In this document: piece by piece, positions 43,165 through 52,433 of the stretch | Layout of the letters: each line of letters starts with the position of its first letter | How positions within the stretch are numbered: the first letter of the stretch is position 1 | Origin: Phycisphaerae bacterium | GTDB taxonomy: Bacteria > Chloroflexota > Anaerolineae > 4572-78 > J111 | Length of the DNA stretch: 61,061 nucleotides | Direction: 5' to 3' | Assembly: GCA_028285035.1 (NCBI GenBank) | Contig: JANQQF010000191.1 | Span: forward strand, 1 to 61,061 | The notes under the pieces: generated by a model | What the model was told of the DNA's origin: nothing | Database searches by the model: none | What the model saw: only the letters and a program-made list of their open reading frames with translations | Position numbers and translations under genes: made by a program

Positions 43165-44103
43165 ATGAATAATTTCAAGAACATCCCAAACTTAGATGGC
43201 AGAGTTGCTATTGTAACTGGCGCCAACAGCGGAACAGGCTATGGTGCTACGTACCATTTGGCGAAACATAACTGCAAAGTCATCATGGCTTCCCGAAGTG
43301 AAAGCAAGTTGCAAGATGCAAAAAAACAACTTATGAGCGAAGTCCCCGATGCTAAACTTGAAATCGAAATTGTGGACTTAACGAGTTTGGATAGCATTAA
43401 AAACTTCTGCAATAGAATAAAAAGCAACTACGAAAAAATTGACTTTCTGGTCAATAACGCAGGTGGTGGTGGTTCAAAGTATCAACAAACAGTTGACGGA
43501 CTTGAACAAAATTTTACCCTCAATTACTTAGGGCATTTTGCCCTGACAACTCAACTCTTGCCTGTGCTGAAAGATGGTAGCAGAGTCGTGAATTTTTCCA
43601 GCATTGGCTATAAACGATATTTGAAGAACGATCTCGATGTAGATAATTTGATGTGTCGTCATCCTGATGATTACAACCAAATGCAGGAATATTGCAAGGC
43701 AAAGTTATGTGCAATTTTGTTTGCGGTGAAGCTACAGGAACAGTTTGAAAATCTGGGGTCAACCTCAATCGCATTATCTTGCCATCCGGGTTATGCAAGA
43801 ACAAGCCTGATGGCTAACGCAGATACAGCAGTGTTGCGCATATTAGGAGGCGTCATGAACACAGTATCAGGTGTGTTGGGAATGAGTCATAGTTTATATG
43901 ACGGGGCGTTACCCGCCATCGAAGCGCTCATTGCAGACGACGCTCAACCCAATATGGTATACTCGCCAAGTGCTAAAAACGAATTGACAGGTGATCCAAT
44001 TGCCAAAGAAATTGACCGTACCCACTTTAAAGATGAAGATATCGAGAGATTGTGGGACAAAACACAAGAACTATTAGAAATAAATGTAGGCGATTACCTA
44101 TAA
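43165..44103 (+). CDS. SDR-family oxidoreductase, retinol-dehydrogenase-like
   Basis: This 312-aa NAD(P)-dependent dehydrogenase has the cofactor loop TGANSGTGYG (about 19-28), VDLTSLDSI, NNAGGGG, NFSSIGYK and the catalytic YCKAK (Y about residue 176). The C-terminal part PGYARTSLM is typical of the extended retinol-dehydrogenase/WWOX-like SDRs. GAGGAAG precedes the ATG. The AraC gene starts 23 bases after it, so the two are probably one operon. A second SDR of the same type is at 46040. Confidence 0.92.
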   Translation: MNNFKNIPNLDGRVAIVTGANSGTGYGATYHLAKHNCKVIMASRSESKLQDAKKQLMSEVPDAKLEIEIVDLTSLDSIKNFCNRIKSNYEKIDFLVNNAGGGGSKYQQTVDGLEQNFTLNYLGHFALTTQLLPVLKDGSRVVNFSSIGYKRYLKNDLDVDNLMCRHPDDYNQMQEYCKAKLCAILFAVKLQEQFENLGSTSIALSCHPGYARTSLMANADTAVLRILGGVMNTVSGVLGMSHSLYDGALPAIEALIADDAQPNMVYSPSAKNELTGDPIAKEIDRTHFKDEDIERLWDKTQELLEINVGDYL

Positions 44104-44126
44104 CCCATGAAAGAGGAAACGCTAAT

Positions 44127-45044
44127 ATGATAACGCATTATTTTGATACCATCGCTCAAGCCACTCAGTTTCTGGGGTTGCCAGAGCCGGAACACCCGCT
44201 CTTCTTTGTCCACATTGACACACCCAGTAGCGACGAAGCGCAATTTACGATGCTTGACGAGCCTATCGCACTGTCAAGCAACTTCTATACCATTGCTTTT
44301 AAGCGGGTAGTGGAAGGTGAAATGCAATATGGCCGTACAAAGTATGACCTAACCAACGGGACGATGATATTCACCGCCCCACGCCAACAGGTTGCTTCAA
44401 GCGGTATTGTGACCACAACAAGTGCAAGCATCTTCATTCATGAAGATTTTATGCGGGGACACGAGATTCAACAGCGGATCAGAGGATACAACTTCTTTGA
44501 TTATGCCACGAACGAAGCCCTACATCTCTCGCCTAAAGAAGAGAGCTTGATGCAGACGCTGTTTGAAGCGACTGATACCGAATACAACAACAATCCAGAT
44601 CAATTTAGCAAAGAAATTCTTCTTTCCTATGTTGATACGATATTGAAACATGCAGGACGTTTCTATCAGCGCCAGTTTTTACACCGGCAAGAGATGGCAG
44701 GCAGTGTTGTTCATAAATTCACCCAAATTCTTGCGACACGTTTTGAGTCTGGAGAGTTTGAACTAGAAGGGACACCTCGTGTTGAAGAGATCGCACAACA
44801 ACTAAACATGTCGCCACGCTATCTAAGCGATGCACTCAAAGCGGAGTCGGGCAAAACGGCCATGGAAAATATTCATCTTTATCTGATGGATACGGCGAAA
44901 AATTTATTGCTGGAACCTCAGATGACCGTTGCCGCCACCGCTTACAAATTGGGGTTTGAAACACCCCAATACTTCTCGCGGCTATTTAAGAAGAAGGTGG
45001 GCTTGACCCCAACAGCTTATCAGGCTCGCTATTCGGCTAATTAA
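44127..45044 (+). CDS. AraC-family transcriptional regulator, paralogue 1
   Basis: This 305-aa regulator has an N-terminal effector domain of the AraC_N/cupin type (about 1-180, FYTIAFKRVVEGEMQYGRTKYDL and so on) and a C-terminal double HTH (about 210-305: VEEIAQQLNMSPRYLSDALK and AATAYKLGFETPQYFSRLFK). The frame extends upstream into the SDR gene, but GAGGAAA and the match to the paralogue at 51005 place the start at the ATG at 44127. The two are alignable end to end (shared EDFM/I...RI..Y.FF, NNPD.FSKEI, YLSDALKAE). Confidence 0.93.
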   Translation: MITHYFDTIAQATQFLGLPEPEHPLFFVHIDTPSSDEAQFTMLDEPIALSSNFYTIAFKRVVEGEMQYGRTKYDLTNGTMIFTAPRQQVASSGIVTTTSASIFIHEDFMRGHEIQQRIRGYNFFDYATNEALHLSPKEESLMQTLFEATDTEYNNNPDQFSKEILLSYVDTILKHAGRFYQRQFLHRQEMAGSVVHKFTQILATRFESGEFELEGTPRVEEIAQQLNMSPRYLSDALKAESGKTAMENIHLYLMDTAKNLLLEPQMTVAATAYKLGFETPQYFSRLFKKKVGLTPTAYQARYSAN

Positions 45045-45273
45045 GAGCTTCAGAATGTGCAACACCTTAACCTGTTACAAATGCTGGCGTTATTCATAGG
45101 AAGCGCTAACATCTGAACGTCATAAAACGAGTTGCACCAACAGATGAGACAAGAGCATTTATTGAGAAGTACAAAACCCGCTCGATGAGGATTGCGACTG
45201 AATTTGTGCTATACGCATGATGCAGAATTTTTGGGGAACTTTTTAAGAATTAATCAAAAGACTAACGAAAGAT

Positions 45274-45300
45274 ACCCCCTGCAGTACGACTTGTAGGGGG
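45274..45300. repeat. Hairpin before DUF2255-like gene
   Basis: ACCCCCT pairs with AGGGGGA, extended by CA/TG, around a short loop, directly upstream of the ribosome-binding site AAGGAG. It could be a terminator for upstream transcripts or a structured leader. The 275-bp gap also holds a short conserved-looking frame at about 45116-45220 without a start or stop of its own. Confidence 0.4.
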
Positions 45301-45319
45301 ATGAGAACAAGGAGTAGTT

Positions 45320-45682
45320 ATGACGATCAACGAATTAACCAAAAGCGTCAAATCGCACAGAGTCCACCAAATCCGTGCAGGTGAGCATCGATTTATCGAT
45401 ATTACAGCTGTAGTGGTAGATGGCCGCTTTTTTGTGCGTCAATATCAATTCGGTGCACGCAGTTGGCGTGATGCATTTTTGACTAACCCAGCCGGTGAGC
45501 TAAAGTCAGGCAATATAGTAGTTCAAATCGACGGTGTCGTACCAGAAGACCTAAACGAAATTAATCCAAAAATTAATCGAGCGTTTCACAAACTACTGCC
45601 AGGTATATACGCAGCAATGAAACTCACATTCGATACAAAAAGACATGAAGCTTCAACAATAGAGGTTATTCCAAAATTATAA
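45320..45682 (+). CDS. DUF2255-like small protein
   Basis: This 120-aa protein has a split-barrel-like core (FIDITAVVVDGRFFVRQYQFGARSWRDAFLTNP, about residues 24-56, then GNIVVQIDGV) and a helical C-terminus ending IEVIPKL. The pattern of a strand, VRQY, a tryptophan and a short loop resembles DUF2255 proteins and flavin-binding split barrels. I assign this with modest confidence. AAGGAG precedes the ATG. It lies inside the SDR/AraC/hydroxylase cluster. Confidence 0.6.
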   Translation: MTINELTKSVKSHRVHQIRAGEHRFIDITAVVVDGRFFVRQYQFGARSWRDAFLTNPAGELKSGNIVVQIDGVVPEDLNEINPKINRAFHKLLPGIYAAMKLTFDTKRHEASTIEVIPKL

Positions 45683-45952
45683 AGAGGAGAATATTTATCA
45701 AAAGTTTATCGATTCTCGGCGCTGAGGACTGAACTTTTTGAGTGAAATCGGCATTAGCTTATTTGCGGCGGCAATATTTACGCAGCTGATCAGTAGACAA
45801 AACATTAGAACTGATCGTCAATCCCCCCCACCATCAAGACTTATGCTTCCCACATCTTAATCTAGGCTGGATCTGATAAGGAGATCTACAACCTGAACAG
45901 ATGAAACCTCACCCAAACCAGCAAAAAACACAATCTCTTACAAGCGGAAAAA

Positions 45953-46008
45953 AGTGTACCTTATTCGTGATTTTGTGCGTTAACATTTAGGCTTTCCCCC
46001 CTTATACT
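45953..46008 (+). promoter_or_regulatory. Duplicated promoter D, copy 2 (upstream of SDR)
   Basis: TTAACA (45980-45985), 17-bp spacer, TATACT (46003-46008), with the upstream block AGTGTAC, TTCG, GATTTTGTGC in the same order and spacing as at 41886-41941. The remaining 270 bp from the DUF2255-like gene to this promoter show nothing I can name. Confidence 0.75.
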
Positions 46009-46039
46009 ACAATCAAATATGCATAGAAGGAGACAATCT

Positions 46040-46999
46040 ATGAAAAACTCAGATAATAATCCATTCGGGCCGAAAGGCTGGACTCCAGAGCGTTTAGGTT
46101 CTTTAAAGAGGAAAACTTACCTTATCACAGGTGCAACCAGTGGTACAGGATTTGAGGCATCAAAGATTCTTGCATCCAAAGGTGCAAAAGTGGTGATGTT
46201 AAACCGTAACCAAAAAAAATCAGAGGGTGTTATCGCAACTATAAAAGAAGAGCTTGGCAACAATGTAGACGTGTCATTCATACGTATGGACCTGGGGGAA
46301 CAGGCTTCTGTACAAAAAGCGGCAGAAGAGGTACTTGAGACGGTGCCTCGCATCGATGCACTTATATGTAACGGTGCCATCGCCCAGGTACCCAAACAGC
46401 AGATCACCGTGGACGGCTTTGAAAGCCAGCTCGGCGTGAACCACTATGGTCACTTCACCCTGCAAGCCCTGCTCTATCCGCTGATTGAAAAATCCAAAGG
46501 ACGCATCGTGACTGTGGGCAGTATGGGGTACAACATGGGCCTTAAGACAATCAAGTTTGACGATATGAACTGGGATAAGGACTACACTCCTAATGATGCC
46601 TATAGCCAAAGTAAACTGGCGCAGATCATGTCTATTTATGAACTACAGGATAGATTGGTAAAAGCCGGTAAAACAGGTGTTAAAGCCTATGCTTGTCATC
46701 CTGGTTCTTCCAGAACATCCCTGATTGATACAAGTGGTAGTTTAATGATGAGAATTACGTTTAACCTGATGAAATTATCACCATTGACACAATCAGCTGA
46801 AAAAGGTTCCTACCCCTCACTTATGTGTGCTACCGAAAAAGACCTGGATCAGAAGGGATTTTATGGCCCCACAGGCTTCCAGAACTTTGTTGGTCCAGTT
46901 GGGGAACAAAAACTAGAGCCACACGCAAAAGATAAAGCAGTAGCCAAAAGATTATGGGATTTATCTGAAAAAGAAACAGATATAAAGTGGAATTTATAA
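46040..46999 (+). CDS. SDR-family oxidoreductase
   Basis: This 319-aa NAD(P)-dependent short-chain dehydrogenase has the cofactor loop TGATSGTGFE, MDLGEQASV, CNGAIAQ, TVGSMGYN and catalytic YSQSK, plus ACHPGSSRTSLI, similar in layout to the SDR at 43165. The ORF runs from an ATG at 46019, but AAGGAG (46027-46032) points to the ATG at 46040. It is transcribed from promoter D copy 2. Its codon use is AT-rich and differs from the molybdenum hydroxylase downstream. Confidence 0.92.
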   Translation: MKNSDNNPFGPKGWTPERLGSLKRKTYLITGATSGTGFEASKILASKGAKVVMLNRNQKKSEGVIATIKEELGNNVDVSFIRMDLGEQASVQKAAEEVLETVPRIDALICNGAIAQVPKQQITVDGFESQLGVNHYGHFTLQALLYPLIEKSKGRIVTVGSMGYNMGLKTIKFDDMNWDKDYTPNDAYSQSKLAQIMSIYELQDRLVKAGKTGVKAYACHPGSSRTSLIDTSGSLMMRITFNLMKLSPLTQSAEKGSYPSLMCATEKDLDQKGFYGPTGFQNFVGPVGEQKLEPHAKDKAVAKRLWDLSEKETDIKWNL

Positions 47000-47148
47000 T
47001 CAGAAAATCAAGACAACAAGTAGCCCGCTAGAGGTGTTTGTCTTGAACCAGGGGCAGCCAAACTCTGGACACTCTCTGAGCAGAAAGCATTTCTGAGCTG
47101 GTCGTCGTAATTCGACGCAGTTGATTGAGCGAAATTGGAGGATATTCA

Positions 47149-49842
47149 ATGAAAACAACGATTAACGGTCAACCCTTTGAATTTGAGCCACGCCACGATG
47201 AAACCGCAATTGACATATTGCGGAATCGGGCGGGGCTGACAGGCACAAAGATGTCGTGCGGTGGTGGCATTTGTGGCGCGTGTACGGTGCGCGTCGATAA
47301 TGTACCAAAGTGCAGTTGCCTCATGCCCGCCACCCAGATGGACGGTGCAGATATTCGCACTATTGAAGAGCACGGCCTGGATAATTTACATCCTGTTCAA
47401 CGTGCATTTATGGCAAATGAAGGGCTACAGTGCGGCTTCTGTACACCAGGCTTTATTAATGAAGGGATCGCCTTTTACGATCACTGGCGGGCCGAGCACG
47501 GTAAATCAGAGCCATCAAAGCACGACGTAGCGTTGGCAATGGGCGGCCATCTTTGCCGCTGTGCCGCCTATGTCGGTATTTACGCCGCCATCCAAAAAGC
47601 ATGTGCTGGCGAATACGATGACGCGGCTGATGCCCCGATCTATCGTATTGATGCACCTGAAAAAGTAACAGGCGCAGCCAAATACACAGTTGATGTAGTC
47701 TATGACGGTCAGCTAGAGGGCAAAATTTTGCGCTCAAAATATCCGCGTGCCATCGTTAAATCAATTGATTCAAGCGCAGCAGAAGCACTCGACGGTGTGG
47801 TGACGGTTGTCGATTTGTTGAATGACAAGAAAAAGGCGCGCTGGGTAGGTCAGCCCGTTGCGGCCGTTGCCGCCATTGACGAGCAAACAGCCCTTCACGC
47901 ATTGCAGCTCATTCAGGTCGACTACGAGGTGCTACCCGCGTCTGTAGGCACGGAAACTGCAGCAAAACCGGATGCCCCAACCGTTTGGGAGGAGGATGAA
48001 CGTGGTGACATTCCCTCAGCCGCTGAAGAAATAGACTTTCCATATAGATGGGAAAACAATGTCGGTCACGTACCATCCGACATCCTTATCTCGCCATTGC
48101 GTGGTAAGGCGGTTCGCGCCCTCGACAAGGCACGCAGAGAATCTCCTAATACGCTGACTGAGCAAGTTTATGTTAACCATCAACAGGTACATACTGCACT
48201 GGAACCCCATGCGGCTGTTGCCAACTGGGATGGTTCATCGTTGCATGTTGTGGCCTCCTCACAAAGTGTCCATGCCTTGCGTAACGAGCTTGCCCATCAT
48301 TTCGAAATAGACATCGACAAGGTTACCGTTGAAGGCAAATATATAGGCGGTGCGTTTGGGGCAAAGGGTGGACTTTATCTTGAAATTATCGCAGCGGTAA
48401 CGCTAGCACTCGCGGCAAAAGCACCCGTGCGTGTTGCTAACAGCCGTTTAGAAGAGCTCGCCTATGCTGGAACACGGACTGGATCCCGAGCAGAAGTTGC
48501 TTTGTCGATTAAAGAAGATGGTTCGCCAAACGCCATGCGTTTTCACAGCTATGGCGATGCAGGGGTCGCAGCAGGGGCTGCGCCTGCCGCAGTATACTGG
48601 ATGATGTCTCCCAGCGGCTTGAAAAAAGATTTCTCGGACAACATCATTGTCAATAACATTCCACCCACACTGCCGTTTCGGGCGCCTGATGGGCCTGCGA
48701 AACGGTGGGGGGTCGAGTCGGCTATCGATGAAGCGGCTACGAGAAATGGCATAAATCCCGTCGATATACGACGCAAATGGTGGCCCAAGCATGAGATCAA
48801 GAATCGTCTGCTTGATTGGGTCGAATCGATTCCACAGTGGCAAGAACGGAAGGCCGAAGCTGGCGCGGACAAAGGGCGTTTCAAGCGGGGCATCGGACTG
48901 GCTATGTCACAATGGCTGTTCCTCTATCATCCACATACCAAGGTTAGGGTTAGCTCGTCGCCAGACGGATTTACGATTAGCTGCGGCTCCCAAGATGTGG
49001 GTAATGGAACGCGCACCGTGCTTGGCAAGGCCATTGAAGACACACTGGGTATTAGCCAGCATCAGGCAACCATTGAAGTTGGCGCCTCAGACCTACCCAT
49101 TGGCTGCATGTCAACGGGCAGTCAAACAAACGTTTCCCTTTATCCACCCGCCATCACAGCCTGTGAAAAAGTGATGGAACATCTTATGAAAGAAGCAGAG
49201 GAGAAACTTGGTTTGAGCAATGCGCGTGCCGTCGCAGGCGGCATTCAGCATCATGATGGCTTTACTGCTTGGGACGACGTACTGGCAGTCGCCACGCCGT
49301 TTGAATACACAGACACGCGAGGGGCGGAACCGATGCTGATGGGATTACGCTTTGCGACGATGAGCAAGGTAACCAACCCATCAAACGGCCGACATTTTAG
49401 CCATGGTGCCGTCGTAACAGAGGTAGAGGTCGACACGCTGCTGGGTAAAGTTCGGCCGATTAATGTCTGGACGTCTGTCGGCGTTGGCAAAATCCGTGTA
49501 CCAGAGCTTGCCACAAGCCAAATGTATGGCGGTGCCATTCAGGGGTTGGGGTACGCACTATATGAGCAAAAAGTCGTTGACTTGAAAACAGGTCATGTCA
49601 TCTCGGCTAACATGAACGATTATCGCATCCCTGGCATCGGTGATACCCCCAATATCCATGTCCACTTCGACCAGGAAGGCTACGAAGAGGTGCGCGGGGC
49701 TGGTATCGGTTTGGCAGAATTGGCCACGATTGGGGTTGCTGGCTCAATTGGCAATGCTGTCTATCACGCAACCGGGTGGCGGCCGACGCAAACACCCATC
49801 ACACCACACGATGTGGTACAAGGTCTAAAGGAGATCGCATAA
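47149..49842 (+). CDS. Molybdenum hydroxylase: fused 2Fe-2S and molybdopterin-binding subunit
   Basis: This 897-aa member of the xanthine dehydrogenase/aldehyde oxidase family has a plant-type 2Fe-2S domain (CGGGICGACTVRVDNVPKC, about 35-53) and a second, helical 2Fe-2S domain (CGFC about 92-95, CRC about 137-139). From about 165 onward is the molybdopterin-cytosine-dinucleotide domain (EPHAAVANW, GGAFGAKGGLYLE, PFRAPDGPAKRW, GSQDVGNGTRT, and near the C-terminus GIGLAELATIGVA, with the likely catalytic Glu). Such enzymes hydroxylate aldehydes or N-heterocycles using water. No Tat signal, so it is cytoplasmic. GGAGG before the ATG at 47149 decides the start. The FAD subunit follows after two bases. 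Confidence 0.93.
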   Translation: MKTTINGQPFEFEPRHDETAIDILRNRAGLTGTKMSCGGGICGACTVRVDNVPKCSCLMPATQMDGADIRTIEEHGLDNLHPVQRAFMANEGLQCGFCTPGFINEGIAFYDHWRAEHGKSEPSKHDVALAMGGHLCRCAAYVGIYAAIQKACAGEYDDAADAPIYRIDAPEKVTGAAKYTVDVVYDGQLEGKILRSKYPRAIVKSIDSSAAEALDGVVTVVDLLNDKKKARWVGQPVAAVAAIDEQTALHALQLIQVDYEVLPASVGTETAAKPDAPTVWEEDERGDIPSAAEEIDFPYRWENNVGHVPSDILISPLRGKAVRALDKARRESPNTLTEQVYVNHQQVHTALEPHAAVANWDGSSLHVVASSQSVHALRNELAHHFEIDIDKVTVEGKYIGGAFGAKGGLYLEIIAAVTLALAAKAPVRVANSRLEELAYAGTRTGSRAEVALSIKEDGSPNAMRFHSYGDAGVAAGAAPAAVYWMMSPSGLKKDFSDNIIVNNIPPTLPFRAPDGPAKRWGVESAIDEAATRNGINPVDIRRKWWPKHEIKNRLLDWVESIPQWQERKAEAGADKGRFKRGIGLAMSQWLFLYHPHTKVRVSSSPDGFTISCGSQDVGNGTRTVLGKAIEDTLGISQHQATIEVGASDLPIGCMSTGSQTNVSLYPPAITACEKVMEHLMKEAEEKLGLSNARAVAGGIQHHDGFTAWDDVLAVATPFEYTDTRGAEPMLMGLRFATMSKVTNPSNGRHFSHGAVVTEVEVDTLLGKVRPINVWTSVGVGKIRVPELATSQMYGGAIQGLGYALYEQKVVDLKTGHVISANMNDYRIPGIGDTPNIHVHFDQEGYEEVRGAGIGLAELATIGVAGSIGNAVYHATGWRPTQTPITPHDVVQGLKEIA

Positions 49843-49844
49843 TC

Positions 49845-50777
49845 ATGTTGACATTACTTACAAACCTCGAAGATATTCAAGGTGCAGTTGGCGAGATTCG
49901 GGCTGGCGGCACTGATTTACACGACCGTTATCGCCTGGGCGTATCATCTGGCGCGATCATTGATATTCACAAGCTCGACTTCGGCGGCTTTGTCGAAAAT
50001 GCGGACGGATCACTGATGATTGGCGCAAACGTCACCATTGACGGCGTGGGGCAACACCCCAACATCCAATCTGGGTATGGGGCATTGGCAAAAGCGGCCA
50101 ACAGCTTGGCAACGCCGCAGATTCGCTGGGCGGCCAGCTTTGGCGGCAGTTTGTTGCAAAAGACGCGCTGTGCCTATTTCCGCCATCCCGATTTGCCCTG
50201 CACAAAAAAGGGCGACGCTGTGTGTGGCGGACGCGAGGGGCATCACCCCAACGGTGTCGTATTTGACAATGGGGGGTGTGCTCACGCTCACGCCTCAACG
50301 CTGGCGACGGCATTGCTCATTTATAATGCGACGGTTAAGACAACGGAGCGCGAAATGCCGATTGCCGATTTGTATGGCGATGGAACGGTGCACGACCGTG
50401 ACCACCTGCTTAACGAGAGCGAGATTTTAACGCATGTGATTTTGCCTCCGGCAGTCGCTGGTGAAAAAACAGCATACTTCCGCTCGATATCCCGATTTGA
50501 GGCTGAGTGGCCGATTGTGGAATGTTCTGTACGGCTCGTTGTAGCGGATGGCGTGATTACGGATGCTGGCGTGGGCGTCGGTGGCGTGTCACAGATTCCG
50601 TTGCGCCTAAGCAACGTGGAAGCGGCGTTGATTGGGCACGCTGTGACGCAAGCGACATTGGAGAAGGCGGCTGGTGTTTCGACTGAAAACACCAATCCGC
50701 TTCCCCAATCCGCTTGGAAAGTTGAGATGATGGTCGGCACAATTTTGCAGACGCTAGAAATGGCGTTAAACGGTTAG
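49845..50777 (+). CDS. FAD-binding subunit of the molybdenum hydroxylase
   Basis: This 310-aa subunit passes electrons from the iron-sulfur domains to an acceptor through FAD. It has a PCMH-type FAD-binding fold (AGGTDLHDRYRLG as first FAD loop, about residues 21-33, GANVTIDGVGQHP, then ATPQIRWAASFGGSLLQ) and a CO-dehydrogenase flavoprotein C-terminal domain (YFRSISRFEAEWPIVECSVRL, GVGGVSQIPLRL). The frame is open upstream, but homology begins at MLTLLTNL; its ATG is two bases after the stop of the molybdopterin subunit and uses AAAGGAG inside that gene. Coupled expression is likely. Confidence 0.92.
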   Translation: MLTLLTNLEDIQGAVGEIRAGGTDLHDRYRLGVSSGAIIDIHKLDFGGFVENADGSLMIGANVTIDGVGQHPNIQSGYGALAKAANSLATPQIRWAASFGGSLLQKTRCAYFRHPDLPCTKKGDAVCGGREGHHPNGVVFDNGGCAHAHASTLATALLIYNATVKTTEREMPIADLYGDGTVHDRDHLLNESEILTHVILPPAVAGEKTAYFRSISRFEAEWPIVECSVRLVVADGVITDAGVGVGGVSQIPLRLSNVEAALIGHAVTQATLEKAAGVSTENTNPLPQSAWKVEMMVGTILQTLEMALNG

Positions 50778-50820
50778 CCCCATTGCGACTTTGCAAATTT
50801 TGTATGGTACAATAATTGTT

Positions 50821-50966
50821 ACTGTTCGGCAGGTTGGCGAAACTCGTGCCCAAACTGAAGTTTGGGCACGCCATTGCCGCAGAAACTCTGTTTCAGGTGG
50901 CGTAAACAGAGTTTACCCAGCAATTTCCGTCCCAAACAGAGTTTAGGATGGAGTCTGCTGAACAGT
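50821..50966. repeat. Compound hairpin element before AraC paralogue 2
   Basis: The outer arms ACTGTTCGGCAG (50821-50832) and CTGCTGAACAGT (50955-50966) pair with one mismatch. Inside are a perfect 12-bp hairpin (CGTGCCCAAACT, 50845-50870) and a perfect 11-bp hairpin (AAACTCTGTTT 50883-50893 with 50904-50914); AAACAGAGTTT recurs at 50934-50944. This multibranched shape is a repeat type rather than a simple terminator; compare 30251-30445. Confidence 0.65.
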
Positions 50967-51004
50967 TACCAATAATTACGAACGGATTATGAGGACGAAA
51001 AATC

Positions 51005-51925
51005 ATGAAGACACACCACTTTAGTGATCTGGCCGAGTTCAATCAATTTTTCGAGATGCCAGCCCCTGAACATCCATTGTTGAGTGTTGTTTCAACTGAG
51101 ACCCCAGTTGACGAAGCCACGGCTTCCTGCTTTGCCGAGCCGATCATGGTCTCAAATGACTGTTACACGATTTCATTTAAAAAAATAACCTCAGGTGAAA
51201 TCTTGTATGGGCGTACAACATATGATTTCAAAAATGGATCGATGATGTTTACCGGGCCACGACAGCAGGTTGTGTTTGATGGTGTTAGCATCGCTTCAAA
51301 GAGTAGACACATCAGCGTCCATGAAGATTTTATCAAAGGGCAAGATATTCGCCACCGGATCAAGAACTACGGGTTCTTTTCCTACATGGTTAATGAAGCG
51401 CTTCATCTTTCTCCTAAAGAAGAGCAGTTGATTGGGTCTATTTTGGATAATATTGAGATGGAATACCACAATAATCCCGATGAATTTAGCAAAGAGATTA
51501 TTCTGTCCCAACTCGACACCTTGTTGAGATATGCCAATCGCTTTTACAAACGGCAATTCTTGCACCGACAGGAGATGTCCGGCGACGTTGTATCGCAATT
51601 TGAACGAGCCATTTCAACCTACTTTGAGTCCGGAGCATTCGAGCTACAAGGTACGCCACGGGTTGAAGAGATTGCCAAAACGCTTAATATGTCAGCTCGA
51701 TATTTAAGTGATGCTCTCAAAGCAGAAACGGGCAAAACAGCCATCGACCATATCCATCTCTATCTGATAGACGAAGCCAAGAATCTGTTGCTTGAACCCA
51801 AGCTAACCGTGTCAGAAACAGCCTACAAACTAGGCTTCGACAACCCGAAATATTTTTCTCGCTTGTTTAAGAAGAAAGTTGGGGTAACGCCTTCCGTTTA
51901 TCGGGAAGAATATCTACTCAATTGA
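51005..51925 (+). CDS. AraC-family transcriptional regulator, paralogue 2
   Basis: This 306-aa protein is colinear with the regulator at 44127 along its whole length (MKTHHFSDLAEFNQF, YGRTTYDFKNGSMMFTGPRQQV, NNPDEFSKEI, FYKRQFLHRQEMSG). The C-terminal double HTH reads VEEIAKTLNMSARYLSDALK and ETAYKLGFDNPKYFSRLFK. The two regulators flank the SDR and molybdenum-hydroxylase genes, so they probably arose by duplication and control parts of this cluster, perhaps through promoter D. Confidence 0.93.
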   Translation: MKTHHFSDLAEFNQFFEMPAPEHPLLSVVSTETPVDEATASCFAEPIMVSNDCYTISFKKITSGEILYGRTTYDFKNGSMMFTGPRQQVVFDGVSIASKSRHISVHEDFIKGQDIRHRIKNYGFFSYMVNEALHLSPKEEQLIGSILDNIEMEYHNNPDEFSKEIILSQLDTLLRYANRFYKRQFLHRQEMSGDVVSQFERAISTYFESGAFELQGTPRVEEIAKTLNMSARYLSDALKAETGKTAIDHIHLYLIDEAKNLLLEPKLTVSETAYKLGFDNPKYFSRLFKKKVGVTPSVYREEYLLN

Positions 51926-51956
51926 TCAGTAGACAAACTCTGACCCGAGAAAGCAA

Positions 51957-52433
51957 TCATGTTCCACTCGCAAGCTCCTGTTGCTTTCTCGGTGAGGCTT
52001 GACCTGTTTCAACATAAATAGCTAAATCATCAAGCAGGCCAGGATATAGTTTTTCCAATGACATTTTCATCGGGATTTGCATCAGGGTTCCGATGACGGG
52101 CATGACGTCAATGCGTGGCCCAAGGACAATTTCTGTTTGCGTGTCTGAAATTTTATGCAGTTGCCACGTGCTCACCACCGAACGAACAAAAAATGGTAAG
52201 CCCGTCACCGAAAATTGAAGCAAGTGATTTTCGTTATCAATGGTTGTGATTTTGTCCTTGAGTCTGCCAGTTTCTGTGTCACAAACCCTGTCAAAATCTT
52301 CGGATGCATCGCCTTTTCGACATCTCGTTGTTCCGGTGGCCCATTTATGTGAGTCTGAAAATTCCTCAATAACAACCTTCCAAACTTCATCAATTGGTTT
52401 GTTAATGACTCTTTTCGCTTTGATTTCAATCAT
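51957..52433 (-). CDS. SRPBCC-family protein (polyketide cyclase/START-like)
   Basis: This 158-aa protein has a helix-grip fold. It opens with IEIKAKRVINKPIDEVWKVVIEEFSDSHKW, has central strands LLQFSVTGLPFFV and TWQLHKISDTQTEIVLGPRID, and a C-terminal amphipathic helix. This family binds or transforms hydrophobic ligands. AGAGGA precedes the ATG. It converges on AraC paralogue 2. A second member is the C-terminal half of the fusion at 58114. Confidence 0.87.
   Translation of the reverse strand: MIEIKAKRVINKPIDEVWKVVIEEFSDSHKWATGTTRCRKGDASEDFDRVCDTETGRLKDKITTIDNENHLLQFSVTGLPFFVRSVVSTWQLHKISDTQTEIVLGPRIDVMPVIGTLMQIPMKMSLEKLYPGLLDDLAIYVETGQASPRKQQELASGT

Noticed and set aside
45116..45220. Protein-like frame (VIKRVAPTDETRAFIEKYKT) between AraC 1 and the DUF2255-like gene
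   Set aside because: It has no start codon with a ribosome-binding site, is about 35 codons long and is of no known family; at best a remnant.
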